From Anaeromyces robustus (lineage: Eukaryota; Neocallimastigomycota; Neocallimastigomycetes; Neocallimastigales; Neocallimastigaceae), in NCBI GenBank assembly GCA_002104895.1, contig MCFG01000153.1:58501-122500 (forward strand): a DNA stretch of 64,000 nt, written 5' to 3'. Both the position numbers and the translations under genes were made by a program. Shown piece after piece: positions 46,520 to 64,000 of this stretch. Within the stretch, counting starts at the first letter, position 1; each line of letters begins with the position of its first letter. The notes under the pieces are model-generated. The model saw only the letters and a list, made by a program, of their open reading frames with translations. It did no database searches and was not told the DNA's origin.

Positions 46520-49500
46520 GCATAAATTAAATTTACATCTTGCTTATTTTGACTATTTCTACCAGCAATTAAATGAATATTACCAACAGCACAAAGAGCA
46601 TATAAATCATAACGATCAATATCTTTCAATATCTTTTCATACGTTTTTCTACTTAATTTGATTTGATTCATTAAGCCTTGAGCATAGCCCATCAATGAAT
46701 ATGCATCAACATTTTTTGGATCAAAATCTAATACCTTCTTATAATATCCAATACCTTTTTTATAATTTCCTTGTTCTATTTCAATTGCACCAAGACGTAA
46801 ATATGCTATTTTAATATAAAAAAAAAAAGATAAATTTATATTCTTAATACATATATATATACAACATTAAAATTAATCGAAATGCATATAAATATATGAT
46901 AGTCTACCATCAATATAACGTGGATGATTTTTAATAATTTGATTATAAATTTTATTAGCTTTTAAGGTTTCTTTTTGTGCCTCATATAAGCGACTAACAT
47001 TATATGATATAGATGTTTCTAAACCATCATAATATTCTTTATCAACTTCTGATAAATTCATTTTTTCAGAGCATTCAGTATAAGCTTTGTGATACATTTG
47101 TTCAGCCATATTAAGATCACCATCCATATGATAAAGAACAGCAATATTATTCCATAATTCCGGTGGAACACGTTCATTGGTATCTTCAAGAATTTTTACC
47201 GCTTTCTCATATGCTAATAATTATCATTTTTAAAATAATATTTTTTATAAATATTTATTTTGTCTATTACTATATTAAAATTTAAATATATGATATTTTT
47301 ATAATATAAATACATAATAAATAAATAAACAATTACCATTCAAAGCAGCTTTGGTATCATTTTGTTCAAGTAACTTAGCTTTATCAATCCATACTTCGTA
47401 ATCATTAGATTCATTTAATTCATCATTCTTCGATTTTGGAATTCTCGATATTCTATCGTAACAATCAATGGCTTTTTGATAATTTCGAAGTTTTGAATAT
47501 AAACAACCAAGAATCTTTAATTTGAATTTGATAAAAATTATTATTATATAAATTTATTTATTAAATATCGAAATATATTAATATAAATATAAAATATTTC
47601 ATATCTTAATTTAATACCAATACCTTTAAAACATCATAATTATTTGGATCTGCAGCCAAAACTTTTTCGAAGCATTCACAGGCTGATGGAGTTTCATCTA
47701 TTAGTTAATACATATTATAAAAAATGTTAAATATCCCTTCCCTAAGTTACCATATACATATATAAATACAATATTAGATATAGTACTTTTATAAAAGAAC
47801 ATTTGTCCCATTCCAAATTGAGCTAAGATATTATTTGGATCAAGACGAACTGCTTGTGCAAAAGCTTTATATGCTTTTTCATAATTTTTCTAATTAATAC
47901 AAAAAATGAAATTAATATATATATTTATATAATATATATATAAATTTAAAATATAATATTTACAGTTGCTTGATGAACACGGCCAATATTATAATAAGCA
48001 ACAGCTTGTAATGCTGGAACATTTGTATTTGTATATGCTAAATTGGCAAGAAGTTTAACCTATTATATAATTATATAAATATTATTAAAAATTTAATTTT
48101 TTCATATAAATTTCTATAATTGTTATAAGGAATCTTAAATAAATGTATATATTACTTTTTCATATTCATTTTTATTAAAGCAATAATCTGCTAATTGAAG
48201 TGCAACAACTGGATTTTTGTAATTTAACTGGTAAGCCTTTTTTAGTTTTTCACGACCTTTGCTAATATTTTCAAGGAAAGTTTCATTCTTTACTTCTTTC
48301 GCTTTATTTAAATCAATAATACTTAAATAAATTAACGCATCGGCATTGTCAGGTTCCTTAATAATTATATAAAACTTATTAATTTATCTACATATATTTA
48401 TTACTAAGTTTTATTAAAAATAATTACCATTTTTAAAACACGTTCAAAAGCAGTTCTTGCCATTTTAATATTTCCCAATGCATAAAAACACAAACCAATT
48501 GGAATTCTTACATTTGGTTTAAGATCTGGTGCATATCTTAAAACTCTTTGATAGCATGCTAATGCACCCTTATAATCTTTATTTATAAATGATATACAAG
48601 CCTTTAATTAAAATGATTTTCAAGAATAATATAATAAGTTAATAATTTTTATATCGAATTAAATATTATTACCAATTAATCAATTATCGATATATAATTT
48701 TATATTATACCTTTCCTAATAAGGCTGGAATATTATTAGCATTTTCAGTTGATTCAATAATTGTCTTAAAAATATTATTAGCTCTATCTAATTGACCCTT
48801 AGTTAAAAGTAAAATACCTTTTATAACGAAATAAATATTAACAATCATTTTTACAAATTTTAATAATTAGACTGAATATTTATTATTATTGTACAATACC
48901 TTTTCCTATCCATGAAATTGTTTCTCGAATATCAATTTTATCAGCAGCATTAAAAAGTGAAGTAGCCGCTTCAAACAAATATTTTTTTTCTTCCTGTGAA
49001 GATGGGTCATTTAAATTTATTTTTTTTGCTTTTTTAATTTGATAAGAAGCTAAACAATTTAATATTAAAAGTTGCTGTTTATGCTGATTAGCTGTAACTG
49101 TATTTTAAAAATAATTTTAGCATATATACATGAAAAATAATACAAATATAAATAATAAAAAAATATTAATGATTTTATATACAATAATTTTAAATTATAT
49201 TAGCATAGTCATAATAATTTTGATTATTTGATTCTTGTTTTTTTGTTTTATCTGAAAATATATATTTCAAATTATATAAAAAATATTATATTTTCTAGAT
49301 ATTTTTATCAAAATTTTAAAAATTATATAACTATTAATAAAATTCAATATTTATATAATTTTTATTTTTATTCTTAATAATTCATAAAAGAAATTTCCAA
49401 TAAAATATATTGATTATTTTTAAGCATGTTATTATGTTTGTGATGAAAAATGAAGAATTTTATTTTTTGTTCTCTTGTTTTGTTTTGTTTTTTTTTTTTT

Positions 49501-49956
49501 TTATTTATTTATTCCTGTTTATTTCCTTATTTTTCTTTTTCTTTTTCTTTTTTTTTTTTAAAAAAAATATTTATAAATAATATTTATATAAAATTATAAA
49601 ATAATATTATTATAAAACCTACCTAAAGCTGCTTTTGATCCTTGTTGCAAAAATAATTCAAATTCATTAAACATACCACGCTTATAGTATTCAAGCTAAA
49701 TAAGATATAAATGAAAATACAAAATACATAAGCATATTAATATTTTCTTATTTTTTCTAATTCAATTTAATAATATTCCAATAATTCAAAGCTATTTATA
49801 ATTGTCATTATTTACTGCAAAATTTAAATATAAAGCAAGTGGTGCTTCTTCTTGATGTAAAATACTTAAAATTTCATTTGAATTTTCATGTAAATCAGAA
49901 AGTGATACTTCTAATACTTCCTCTGAATTTTTTAATGGAATTTCAATAACAGACAT
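44480..49956 (-). CDS. CTR9: Paf1 complex subunit CTR9 (TPR protein)
   Basis: Twenty-one exons give 1081 residues: 49816-49956, 49623-49695, 49204-49251, 48900-49091, 48711-48817, 48428-48601, 48156-48356, 47964-48059, 47787-47889, 47624-47697, 47337-47514, 46908-47213, 46537-46805, 46298-46441, 46126-46218, 45901-46041, 45650-45801, 45351-45561, 45185-45259, 44877-45040, 44480-44783. Signatures: IPLKNSEEVLEV, LDRANNIFK...ANNIPALLGKACI, KDYKGALACYQRVLR, VRIPIGLCFYALGN, AYLRLGAIEIEQGNY, AIWVNLGHIYVELGQY, then a Lys/Glu/Arg coiled coil and an acidic-basic tail (NFDGGNSDEEN, SDEDEDDDDDE), as in human CTR9. TPRs run through residues ~100-780. Role: scaffold of Paf1C in RNA polymerase II elongation and histone modification. 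Anomaly: exon 3 lacks a GT donor (intron begins CT), yet alignment with known CTR9 (DYR/DYA then HKQQ-like) supports its inclusion. Skipping it keeps the frame. Confidence 0.94.
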
Positions 49957-50930
<974 letters not shown>

Positions 50931-52179
50931 TTAATCAGTAGAAGTACTAAATAATTTATCTAATGCATCTTCAATATTTTCTTTTGTCCACTGAATATAT
51001 TTCGAAGGATTTTTAGTAAATTCAATGTTTTGATATCTTTATAATAATAATAATTAATTAATTAATTAATTATTAATAATATTATATATATATTATTATA
51101 AATTATAAAAATGATAATGCTATAATAATTAATTTCAAAAATTCTTACTTTTTATAAAATCTCCCATACATAGGTATAATAACTTGTTTAATTTCATTTA
51201 AAATCTGACGTCTTAATTCTGTATCAGGTATAGAATACGCTTTATGTACTTTATAAATTTCATCAAATTTACTGTTGAAACTCTAAATAAAAAAGAAATT
51301 ACATTATTATTACATTAGTTATATTAATATGTATCTTGATTCATTATAAAAAACGAAATTGAATATATTATATGATAAAATGTACCTTAAAACTTTCTTT
51401 AATAGTCTGTTTTTGACTTTTTGATAGTGTTGTCTTAATTGATCCATCTTGAACATATGTAACATCCATTAAAGACAGAACACATGTATTCCAGCTATCC
51501 ATATAAGCATTAATTTGAGTCTTAATAATACCATTAAATTTTGGACCAATGTCTCCACTAATCATTTCAGAAAGCTTACTATTTTGAATATTTTTTAATA
51601 TATAATTATAATTATTTATTAAAAATATTCTAGCTAATGAATCCTTTTTATATCCATGTGATTTAGTTTCTAACATAGATATTAATATATCTATTATATC
51701 ATCTATTTTAATAGAATAATATAAAATATAAAATATATAATTTTAATTAAATATTTAAATATTAAATAATAACTAAGCAAATATATAAACTAAATTAATA
51801 TTACTATAATATGCCTGTGGTCCTTCATTTAATATAGGTTGGCTTGACAGTGAATCATCATTTGTTTTTAATTTTCCATTTTGAATATCCGTTAACATAA
51901 TTTCTATTGGTTTTTTATAATCAATAAATCTTTTGAAGCAATTTACAGTCTTAAATAAATATAATAAAAAAATATTATAAAAATAATAAAATTGTTGAAT
52001 ATAAAAAACAGAAATATAAATATATAAATATTCACAAGTTCTATAAAATAAATGCTCACATTACTAGTAAGTTCATAAACAGTTCCATCTATTGATAACG
52101 TCTTTGAAGTATCATTCTAATAAATAAATTAAATGATAAAATAAATAAATAAATAATAAATTTCATTTACTATAATATC

Positions 52180-52224
<45 letters not shown>

Positions 52225-54165
52225 AACCTTAATATTATCATATATATTTTTAAAAAAAATAATAGCACAATCAACTATATTGTCAGTTACTTGTTTAAAC
52301 TTCTCTTCTAATTCTGGTGTACCCTGATAATAGAAATATACATTTACATATCAATTTTATATCTCACATTATTTATATAAATATATATATAATTATAATT
52401 ATATAAAAACAAATATTTACATTTATATTTTCCTTTAATAATGATGATTGTTCATGAAAAACACCAAATATATCAAATATAACAAATATATCAGAAAAAT
52501 TTCTCTTTACTAAATTTTTATTAACTTGTTGAATAATTCCTTCACTAACATCTATATATTGATCTATCATTGGAGTTAATGCCTTTGAATATCCTTCAAC
52601 AACACAATTTTTCACTAAGCATTTTCTTGAAAAATCCTTTTCTTTCTATATAATTAATTTAATAAAAAATATATATATTATATATAATATAGAATGAAGA
52701 TAATTAGTATACATTTATATCGTCTAATAATAATGAATTAATAATACACAAAATAACTTTAATTTATATATATAAAATTGTAAATATTTTCATTAATTCC
52801 ACCTTAATAACTTTTAAAATATCTCTTGTATATTCAATAAATTTTGTTGAACCAGGTTGATATTGTGTTAGTATTTGATCTCTTGTTTCCTTATAAATAT
52901 TTTGTACATTTTTTAATAAATAACCAGATCGAACATCAACATATATATCAAAAAATTTTGATGATTCATAAGTTTTATCTTTGCAAGTATATAAATATTC
53001 AGATAGCATTCTTAAATTTTCTTGAATTTTATTAATTTTATTCTTTTGACTTTCTATTAAAGTAAATAACAAAAACATTTTTATATATTCAAAATATATA
53101 GATAATATTATCTATATTAATAAAATAAATATATAAAATCAACATTTCTTAATATTTAATATATATTACCTTTTTCAATATCTTCAGAATCAACAGAACT
53201 ACTAACATTATTTAACCAATTTTTAAATAAACTATCTAATTTTTCAATACCATCTTTCAAAACTTTTCCCTTATTTAAAATATAAGTAATATTAATATAG
53301 ATGATTTTTTGAAAATATAAAATAATAAAAAATAATATATAATATATTTACCATTTTTACACTAGTCTTTTCAAAACTTTCAAATGGAGTTTCTAAAACA
53401 TATTTATAAGCATCTTTAAGTTTTTTAATGGTATTTAAATATTCATTCAAATTGCTTTCACTCGGCCTAATTTGATAATTTCATAGGTAAATTATTTATT
53501 TTGTATATAATAATAATATCGTTTATTTGATTTACTTTTTTATATCTATTTATTATTTATTTATAAAATATTACAATAATTCATTTATAAAATTTTAATA
53601 AAAAAATAAATACCCATAACTTATAAGACCTTCAATTTCAGTAGCAAGGTCAAAATATGATATATACGAATTAACTGAATTTAATGTTGAATCAATATCT
53701 TATGAATTTAAAAATTTATTATATTATTATAAAAAAAAAAAAAAAGATATTTGTTGTATTATTATGAAAGAAACTTTAACAGACATATATATATAATAAA
53801 TAATAATTTCTTATATACAAGATTAATATAATTATATAATTATATTTACTATCATATAAAAGTGTAATTTTTTGTGTAGAACGATGTATTGGAATAACAG
53901 AAGTTTCAAGTTCTTCTAGTCTTTCATCAAAAGAAGATAGCATATTAACCTTTTATATTATAAAATATTATTAAAAATGTTTGTATTAAAGAATAATATA
54001 TATTCCATATAGAATAATAAAAATATTTCTACTTAATACAAAACAATAATGATTCAATAAATTTTATTTGTTATATAAAAAAATTACCATTTTTTCTGTT
54101 AATTCTTTGGTTTTTTTCAAATTCTGTTCCATAAATTCTACTTCTGTTACTTCTTCTTCAATCAT
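50931..54165 (-). CDS. EXO70: Exocyst subunit EXO70
   Basis: Thirteen exons give 602 residues, all in frame: 54088-54165, 53850-53949, 53614-53698, 53352-53466, 53170-53269, 52803-53053, 52421-52645, 52228-52323, 52060-52116, 51805-51949, 51386-51702, 51149-51282, 50931-51036. Signatures: MLSSFDERLEELETSVIPIH, SYISYFDLATEIEGLISYGP, DGTVYELTSN, IFLINNYNYILKNIQNSKL, LSKSQKQTIKESFKSFNSKF, YSIPDTELRRQI, MYGRFYKKYQNIEFTKNPSK and YIQW near the end. Role: exocyst subunit that binds PI(4,5)P2 and Rho GTPases and tethers secretory vesicles at the plasma membrane. One donor is GTGAGC. The start ATG at 54165 gives an N-terminus like known Exo70 (EEEVTEVEFMEQNLKKTKEL), but coding-like sequence continues upstream (to about 54196, and separately 54311-54404), so the true N-terminus may be longer. 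Confidence 0.92.
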
Positions 54166-54486
54166 CTGTTCAAATTCTTTTTGACTTTTTTTGATATCAT
54201 TTATACTTTTTCAATTTCATATTTAATAATTTTAATAAAATTTGAAAAATATAAAATTAATGAATAAATTAATTTTAATAATAAATATATAATTATTTTC
54301 TATAGATACTTTAACGATTGATTCGATATCATTTTTGTTACCACAAATATACTTTAAATACTTTGATGTATTATAAATTTTTAAATTATAAAGAAATTTC
54401 TTCTGAAAAATTTATATATATATTATATTAATTAATATCTATATATGTATTAAAATTATATAATTCTTTGTTTAAATTTTAATAAC

Positions 54487-54526
<40 letters not shown>

Positions 54527-54705
54527 ACAAATGAGTTATTAAAACTATAACAATAAAATAATAGGAAAAGAAGTATTCTAATAAATAAATAAATAAATAA
54601 TTTGTTATAATCTCCAAATTATATTAAAGTTTTAATATATAATTATAAAAATATACAAATAATTAAAAAATTTTTAATTTCATTTATTCCAAAGAAACTT
54701 TAATT

Positions 54706-54776
<71 letters not shown>

Positions 54777-54838
54777 TTATTTATTTATTTATTTATTTAT
54801 TATTTATTTATTTATTTATTATTTATTTATTTATTTGT

Positions 54839-54909
<71 letters not shown>

Positions 54910-55253
54910 TCTATCTATTTATTTATTTATTTATTCTCTTTTAGTTTTAATTTAATCCTTTTTTTAATATTTCAAACAATTTTATATCAAAATGTATTGA
55001 TTTTATAGTAATATTTATTTATTATAAAAAATAAAATTATATAAAATATGTTCAATTAATTATATCTTTTTAATTGTTAGTTATTAATATAGTTCAGTCA
55101 TAAAATGAATATGTTAATACATAATAAATAAATATATTAAATAAAAGAAAACTAACATTATGTATTTTATAAATAAATCTAAATTTTAAATGATATAATT
55201 AAAATTTAGTATTTTTTTCACTGACACTAATGAAAATATATATATATATATAT
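54166..55253. other. Region between EXO70 and TIM22 with a TTTA array and an unassigned coding-like stretch
   Basis: On the minus strand, 54311-54404 follows a CAG acceptor-like site and reads KKFLYNLKIYNTSKYLKYIC, then GNKNDIESIVK, without stops. It could be an upstream EXO70 exon, but I found no start codon exon for it. (TTA)n lies at 54487-54522 and a long TTTA array at 54705-54935. The rest is AT-only. Confidence 0.5.
54705..54935. repeat. (TTTA)n array, interrupted
   Basis: About 55 TTTA units on the plus strand, broken by TTAT, TTTG and TCTA variants at about 54777-54840 and 54909. Confidence 0.93.
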
Positions 55254-56200
55254 CTATTTTGATCTCATATAATAATCAATAAAACCAGAGAAAGCAGCAA
55301 AACCTATGCATCCACTTAGCATAGCTTTTGGACCGCCTATTTAAGTATTTTTAATTATTTAAATTTATAAATATATAAATTAATATATATTAATGGTTAT
55401 TAATTAATAAGAGATAATTAATTCATTATATATTTTAAATTAACCTTTAACTGCTAAAGCTCCACCTGCTATACAACCAGCAGCTATACCATTATATGCA
55501 TCTTTTTTACCACGATACTTTAAAAATTATATAAATAATAAATATTATAATGTTACAAAACATTCATAAGTATAATATTGCAAAAAGTTACTATATTAAT
55601 AATTAAAAATTAAAAAAATATTTATTTTTTTAATTCATTTTAAAGCTAAGTTTATATACATACGGATTCTACTATACATTCGGAGCCAGAAAACATTGCA
55701 CCAATAAGAGCAAAACTTTTTGCCATAGCAAATGAACGACTACCCATTTGTTTAGCTGAATGTTTAATTTGTTGCTTAGTAGTCATTTTTAATTCCTCTT
55801 CTGTTACACTCCAATCAATACTTGACATTACTAAACCGAAAATACCACCCATACCAATACCTTGTTAAAATTTTACAAAAATGGTAAATTATATATAAAA
55901 GTGTTTTCATTTAGTAAAATATAAATTATATATAAATAATATAAAATTAAAAAAATAATAATATATTTATATAACAATTTAATTATTTACAATACGATAA
56001 ATTTATTATTAATTTAACTAAAAATAAAAAAAGACAATATATATCATTAACACTAAATCATTAATATGTATTAATTAAATCTAATTGAAATAAATACCCA
56101 TAATTCCACTTGTTGCTGTTTTAAATGCACAAGACTCCAGCATTTTTTGTAATCTTTGTTGATGTGGATTTTGTTGTGGTGTCATTCCAAGAGAATTCAT
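55254..56200 (-). CDS. TIM22: Mitochondrial inner-membrane translocase TIM22
   Basis: Four exons (56098-56200, 55664-55860, 55445-55517, 55254-55336) give 151 residues, in frame. The Tim17/22/23 family core is clear: ESCAFKTATSGIM, then a Gly-rich first helix GIGMGGIFGLVMSSID, a central SFAMAKSFALIGAMFSGSECIVES, and KKDAYNGIAAGCIAGGALAV plus GGPKAMLSGCIGFAAFSGFI. The ESCAFK start, two conserved Cys positions and short length point to Tim22 rather than Tim17 or Tim23. Role: channel of the TIM22 carrier translocase, inserting multi-spanning carriers into the inner membrane. Divergent from ELP2, with 1.4 kb between the starts. Confidence 0.93.
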
Positions 56201-57579
56201 TTTGAAGAAATGTCAATTAACTGAAATTCTATTTAAAATTTGAAAATATATATTTAAATTAAAATTAATATTAATGTACATAAATATTTTTATTAAAAAA
56301 TATATACATTTATGTAATAAAAAAATTTATTTATACTTTATATATATATAATAAATACGAATAAATATGTGAGTAAAATTTAAATTTCATTAAATTTCTT
56401 CTATAAATTATTAACTGGCTCTTACTTTATAAATTATAAAAATAAAATAAGACTATTTTTATATTATAATTAATGGGTGATTGGAGCTTTATATTTATTA
56501 TTTTCTTAATATGTATGTATTATTTCTTACATTAAACTTTTTTTCAGTTACTTTAAATTTACGTTTTTATAACACAGCCACATTCTAGTTTTATTAATTC
56601 TTATTAATTCAATTTTTAAAAATAATAATTAAACAAATATAAGTAAATAAAGGAATGCTTTAACGTACATATTACTCGATATTACATTTAAAAACAATTA
56701 TATTATATAAAAAACTTATATTTATTTTGATATATATTACATTTTTGATTCTGACATATATTACATATATTACATATACGAAATTTTATCTTAATATATA
56801 TGAATATAAAAAATATTTGTGAATTGACCAATTTTGCGTTAGTAATATAAAATAATGAAATATTTTATTATAAATTAATATATTAATATATTAATTTAAA
56901 ATCAGTTTTTTTTTTTATTAAGAATATCAAAAAAAATAAAAAAAAAATTTTTTTTGATATCTTATTGGTAAATAATATGGAAAAATAAAATTTAAATTTA
57001 ATATAAAAATTCAGTAGTCTTATATAATTCATTACACCTTTTTTTATAATTATTTGAATATTATAAGAACAATTTAATTTGAAATTTCATGAAGTATATT
57101 GTTAAAAAGTAAGTAGATTTTATTAATTTAGTATAGAAATAATTATAATAAAAGGAAAACAATTAAAATATAATTATGATAGTTTTAAAAGTAAATTTCT
57201 ATTATATACAAATTTCCTACAAATTATAAAATTAAAAATCTCGACTTTGATAATATTATCAATACAGTTTAAATAAAGTTTAAAATAAATAAAATCTCTC
57301 ATTGAGAGTAAAATGCATTATTTGTTTAAATATATATAATCAATTACATTTTATTTAATAATTTAAATTAAAAAAAATATTAATGAAAATCAAAATTATA
57401 TTTTTTCCAAAAAACTTATTATAATTGAATATTATTTTTTCTATAAAAAAATTGATAAAATAAAATCATTTATTTATAATAATATATAATAAATGTTTTA
57501 TATATATGTTATTTTTCATAATTACGAATTATTACTATAAGCTTATAATATCCAAAGAAACTCTATATATAATAAAAAA
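56201..57579. promoter_or_regulatory. Divergent intergenic region between TIM22 and ELP2
   Basis: 1.38 kb that must hold both promoters. A short direct repeat of the TATATTACAT type occurs at 56740-56775. There is an inverted AT palindrome near 56926-56960 (GAATATCAAAAAAAATAA ... TTTTTTTTGATATCTTATT). No coding sequence or named element was recognised. Confidence 0.5.
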
Positions 57580-63857
<6,278 letters not shown>

Positions 63858-63967
63858 TTAATTTATTGAAAATTGATCATCAAATGGACTACCATTTCCA
63901 TTTTGAATTTTAGTCTCATTTAATCTTTTTGGTTTTTGTGGAATTGGTGGTGGTTGTTTCTTTTTAC
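63858..63967 (-). CDS. Last exon of an unidentified proline-rich gene (partial, cut by window end)
   Basis: A minus-strand exon following a TAATAG acceptor encodes KKKQPPPIPQKPKRLNETKI then QNGNGSPFDDQFSIN and a TAA stop at 63858-63860. The PPPIPQKPKR segment is a class-II-like SH3 ligand, so the protein probably works with an SH3 partner in endocytosis, cytoskeleton or signalling. The 5' part lies beyond the window. A few non-matching bases of intron run to 64000. The family cannot be named from this tail. Confidence 0.6.
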
Positions 63968-64000
63968 CTATTATTTCAAAATATTAATAAAATATATTAA

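Noticed and set aside
53536-53545. Possible 10-nt EXO70 microexon (ATATAAAAAA) between exons 3 and 4
   Set aside because: It looked necessary for phase until the donor was re-read: exon 3 ends TTATGG before GTATTT, which joins exon 4 directly in frame and gives the conserved SYGP-S sequence.

Overview
The window is a very AT-rich nuclear fragment of a eukaryote. It has compact intergenic genes, many short introns (mostly GTAAAT-like donors and TAG acceptors), long (TTTA)n, (TTA)n, poly-A and poly-T tracts, and Asn-, Lys- and Glu-rich low-complexity protein segments. The gene set is fungal: a Pkr1-like V-ATPase assembly protein, a fungal-type SPX-RING protein, Eco1, Tfb2 and Exo70. The base composition and TTTA arrays best fit an anaerobic gut fungus (Neocallimastigomycota). 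That lineage call is inference; a dictyostelid-like origin was considered and judged less likely. I saw no tRNA, rRNA, CRISPR array, virus or intact transposon.

Left part (1-31.6 kb): large genes with few or no introns, separated by long AT-only stretches. In order: an SPX-RING E3-ligase-like gene (+, 3345-6986, one intron); an intronless 999-residue Ser/Asn-rich protein of unknown function (-, 10506-13505); an intronless ARB1/ABCF2 ribosome-biogenesis ATPase with an unusual N-terminal extension of about 700 residues (-, 20958-24875); a ten-exon CWF19L1/Drn1-type gene with three CCHC knuckles (-, 25934-29025); and an intronless F-box/LRR-like gene (-, 30026-31606). The 7.4 kb gap at 13.5-21 kb and the 3.5 kb gap at 7-10.5 kb hold degenerate dispersed repeats.

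Middle (33-44 kb): a decayed coding relic (-, 33150-33886), a small two-TM Pkr1-like gene (-), divergent RPN8 (+), then ECO1 (-), which converges on RPN8 and diverges from TFB2 (+). Two ECO1 introns consist mostly of long pentamer and hexamer microsatellites. Two TFB2 introns carry (TTTA)n.

Right part (44-64 kb): intron-dense conserved genes. These are CTR9 (-, 21 exons; one 48-nt exon lacks a GT donor), EXO70 (-, 13 exons), TIM22 (-, 4 exons), ELP2 (+, 20 exons) and the 3' end of an unidentified proline-rich gene (-). I joined the exons by hand. In each conserved gene the summed exon lengths are a multiple of three and the junctions keep family motifs intact.

The genes are core eukaryotic housekeeping functions (transcription by TFIIH, Paf1C and Elongator; proteasome; cohesion; exocytosis; mitochondrial import; ribosome assembly). 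They do not form one pathway. The least ordinary elements are the AAG-coded poly-lysine array of the ABC-F gene, the broken CTR9 donor, the single-strand orientation of every long TTTA array, and the dispersed repeats at 8.9/14.0 kb and 18.9-19.9 kb.
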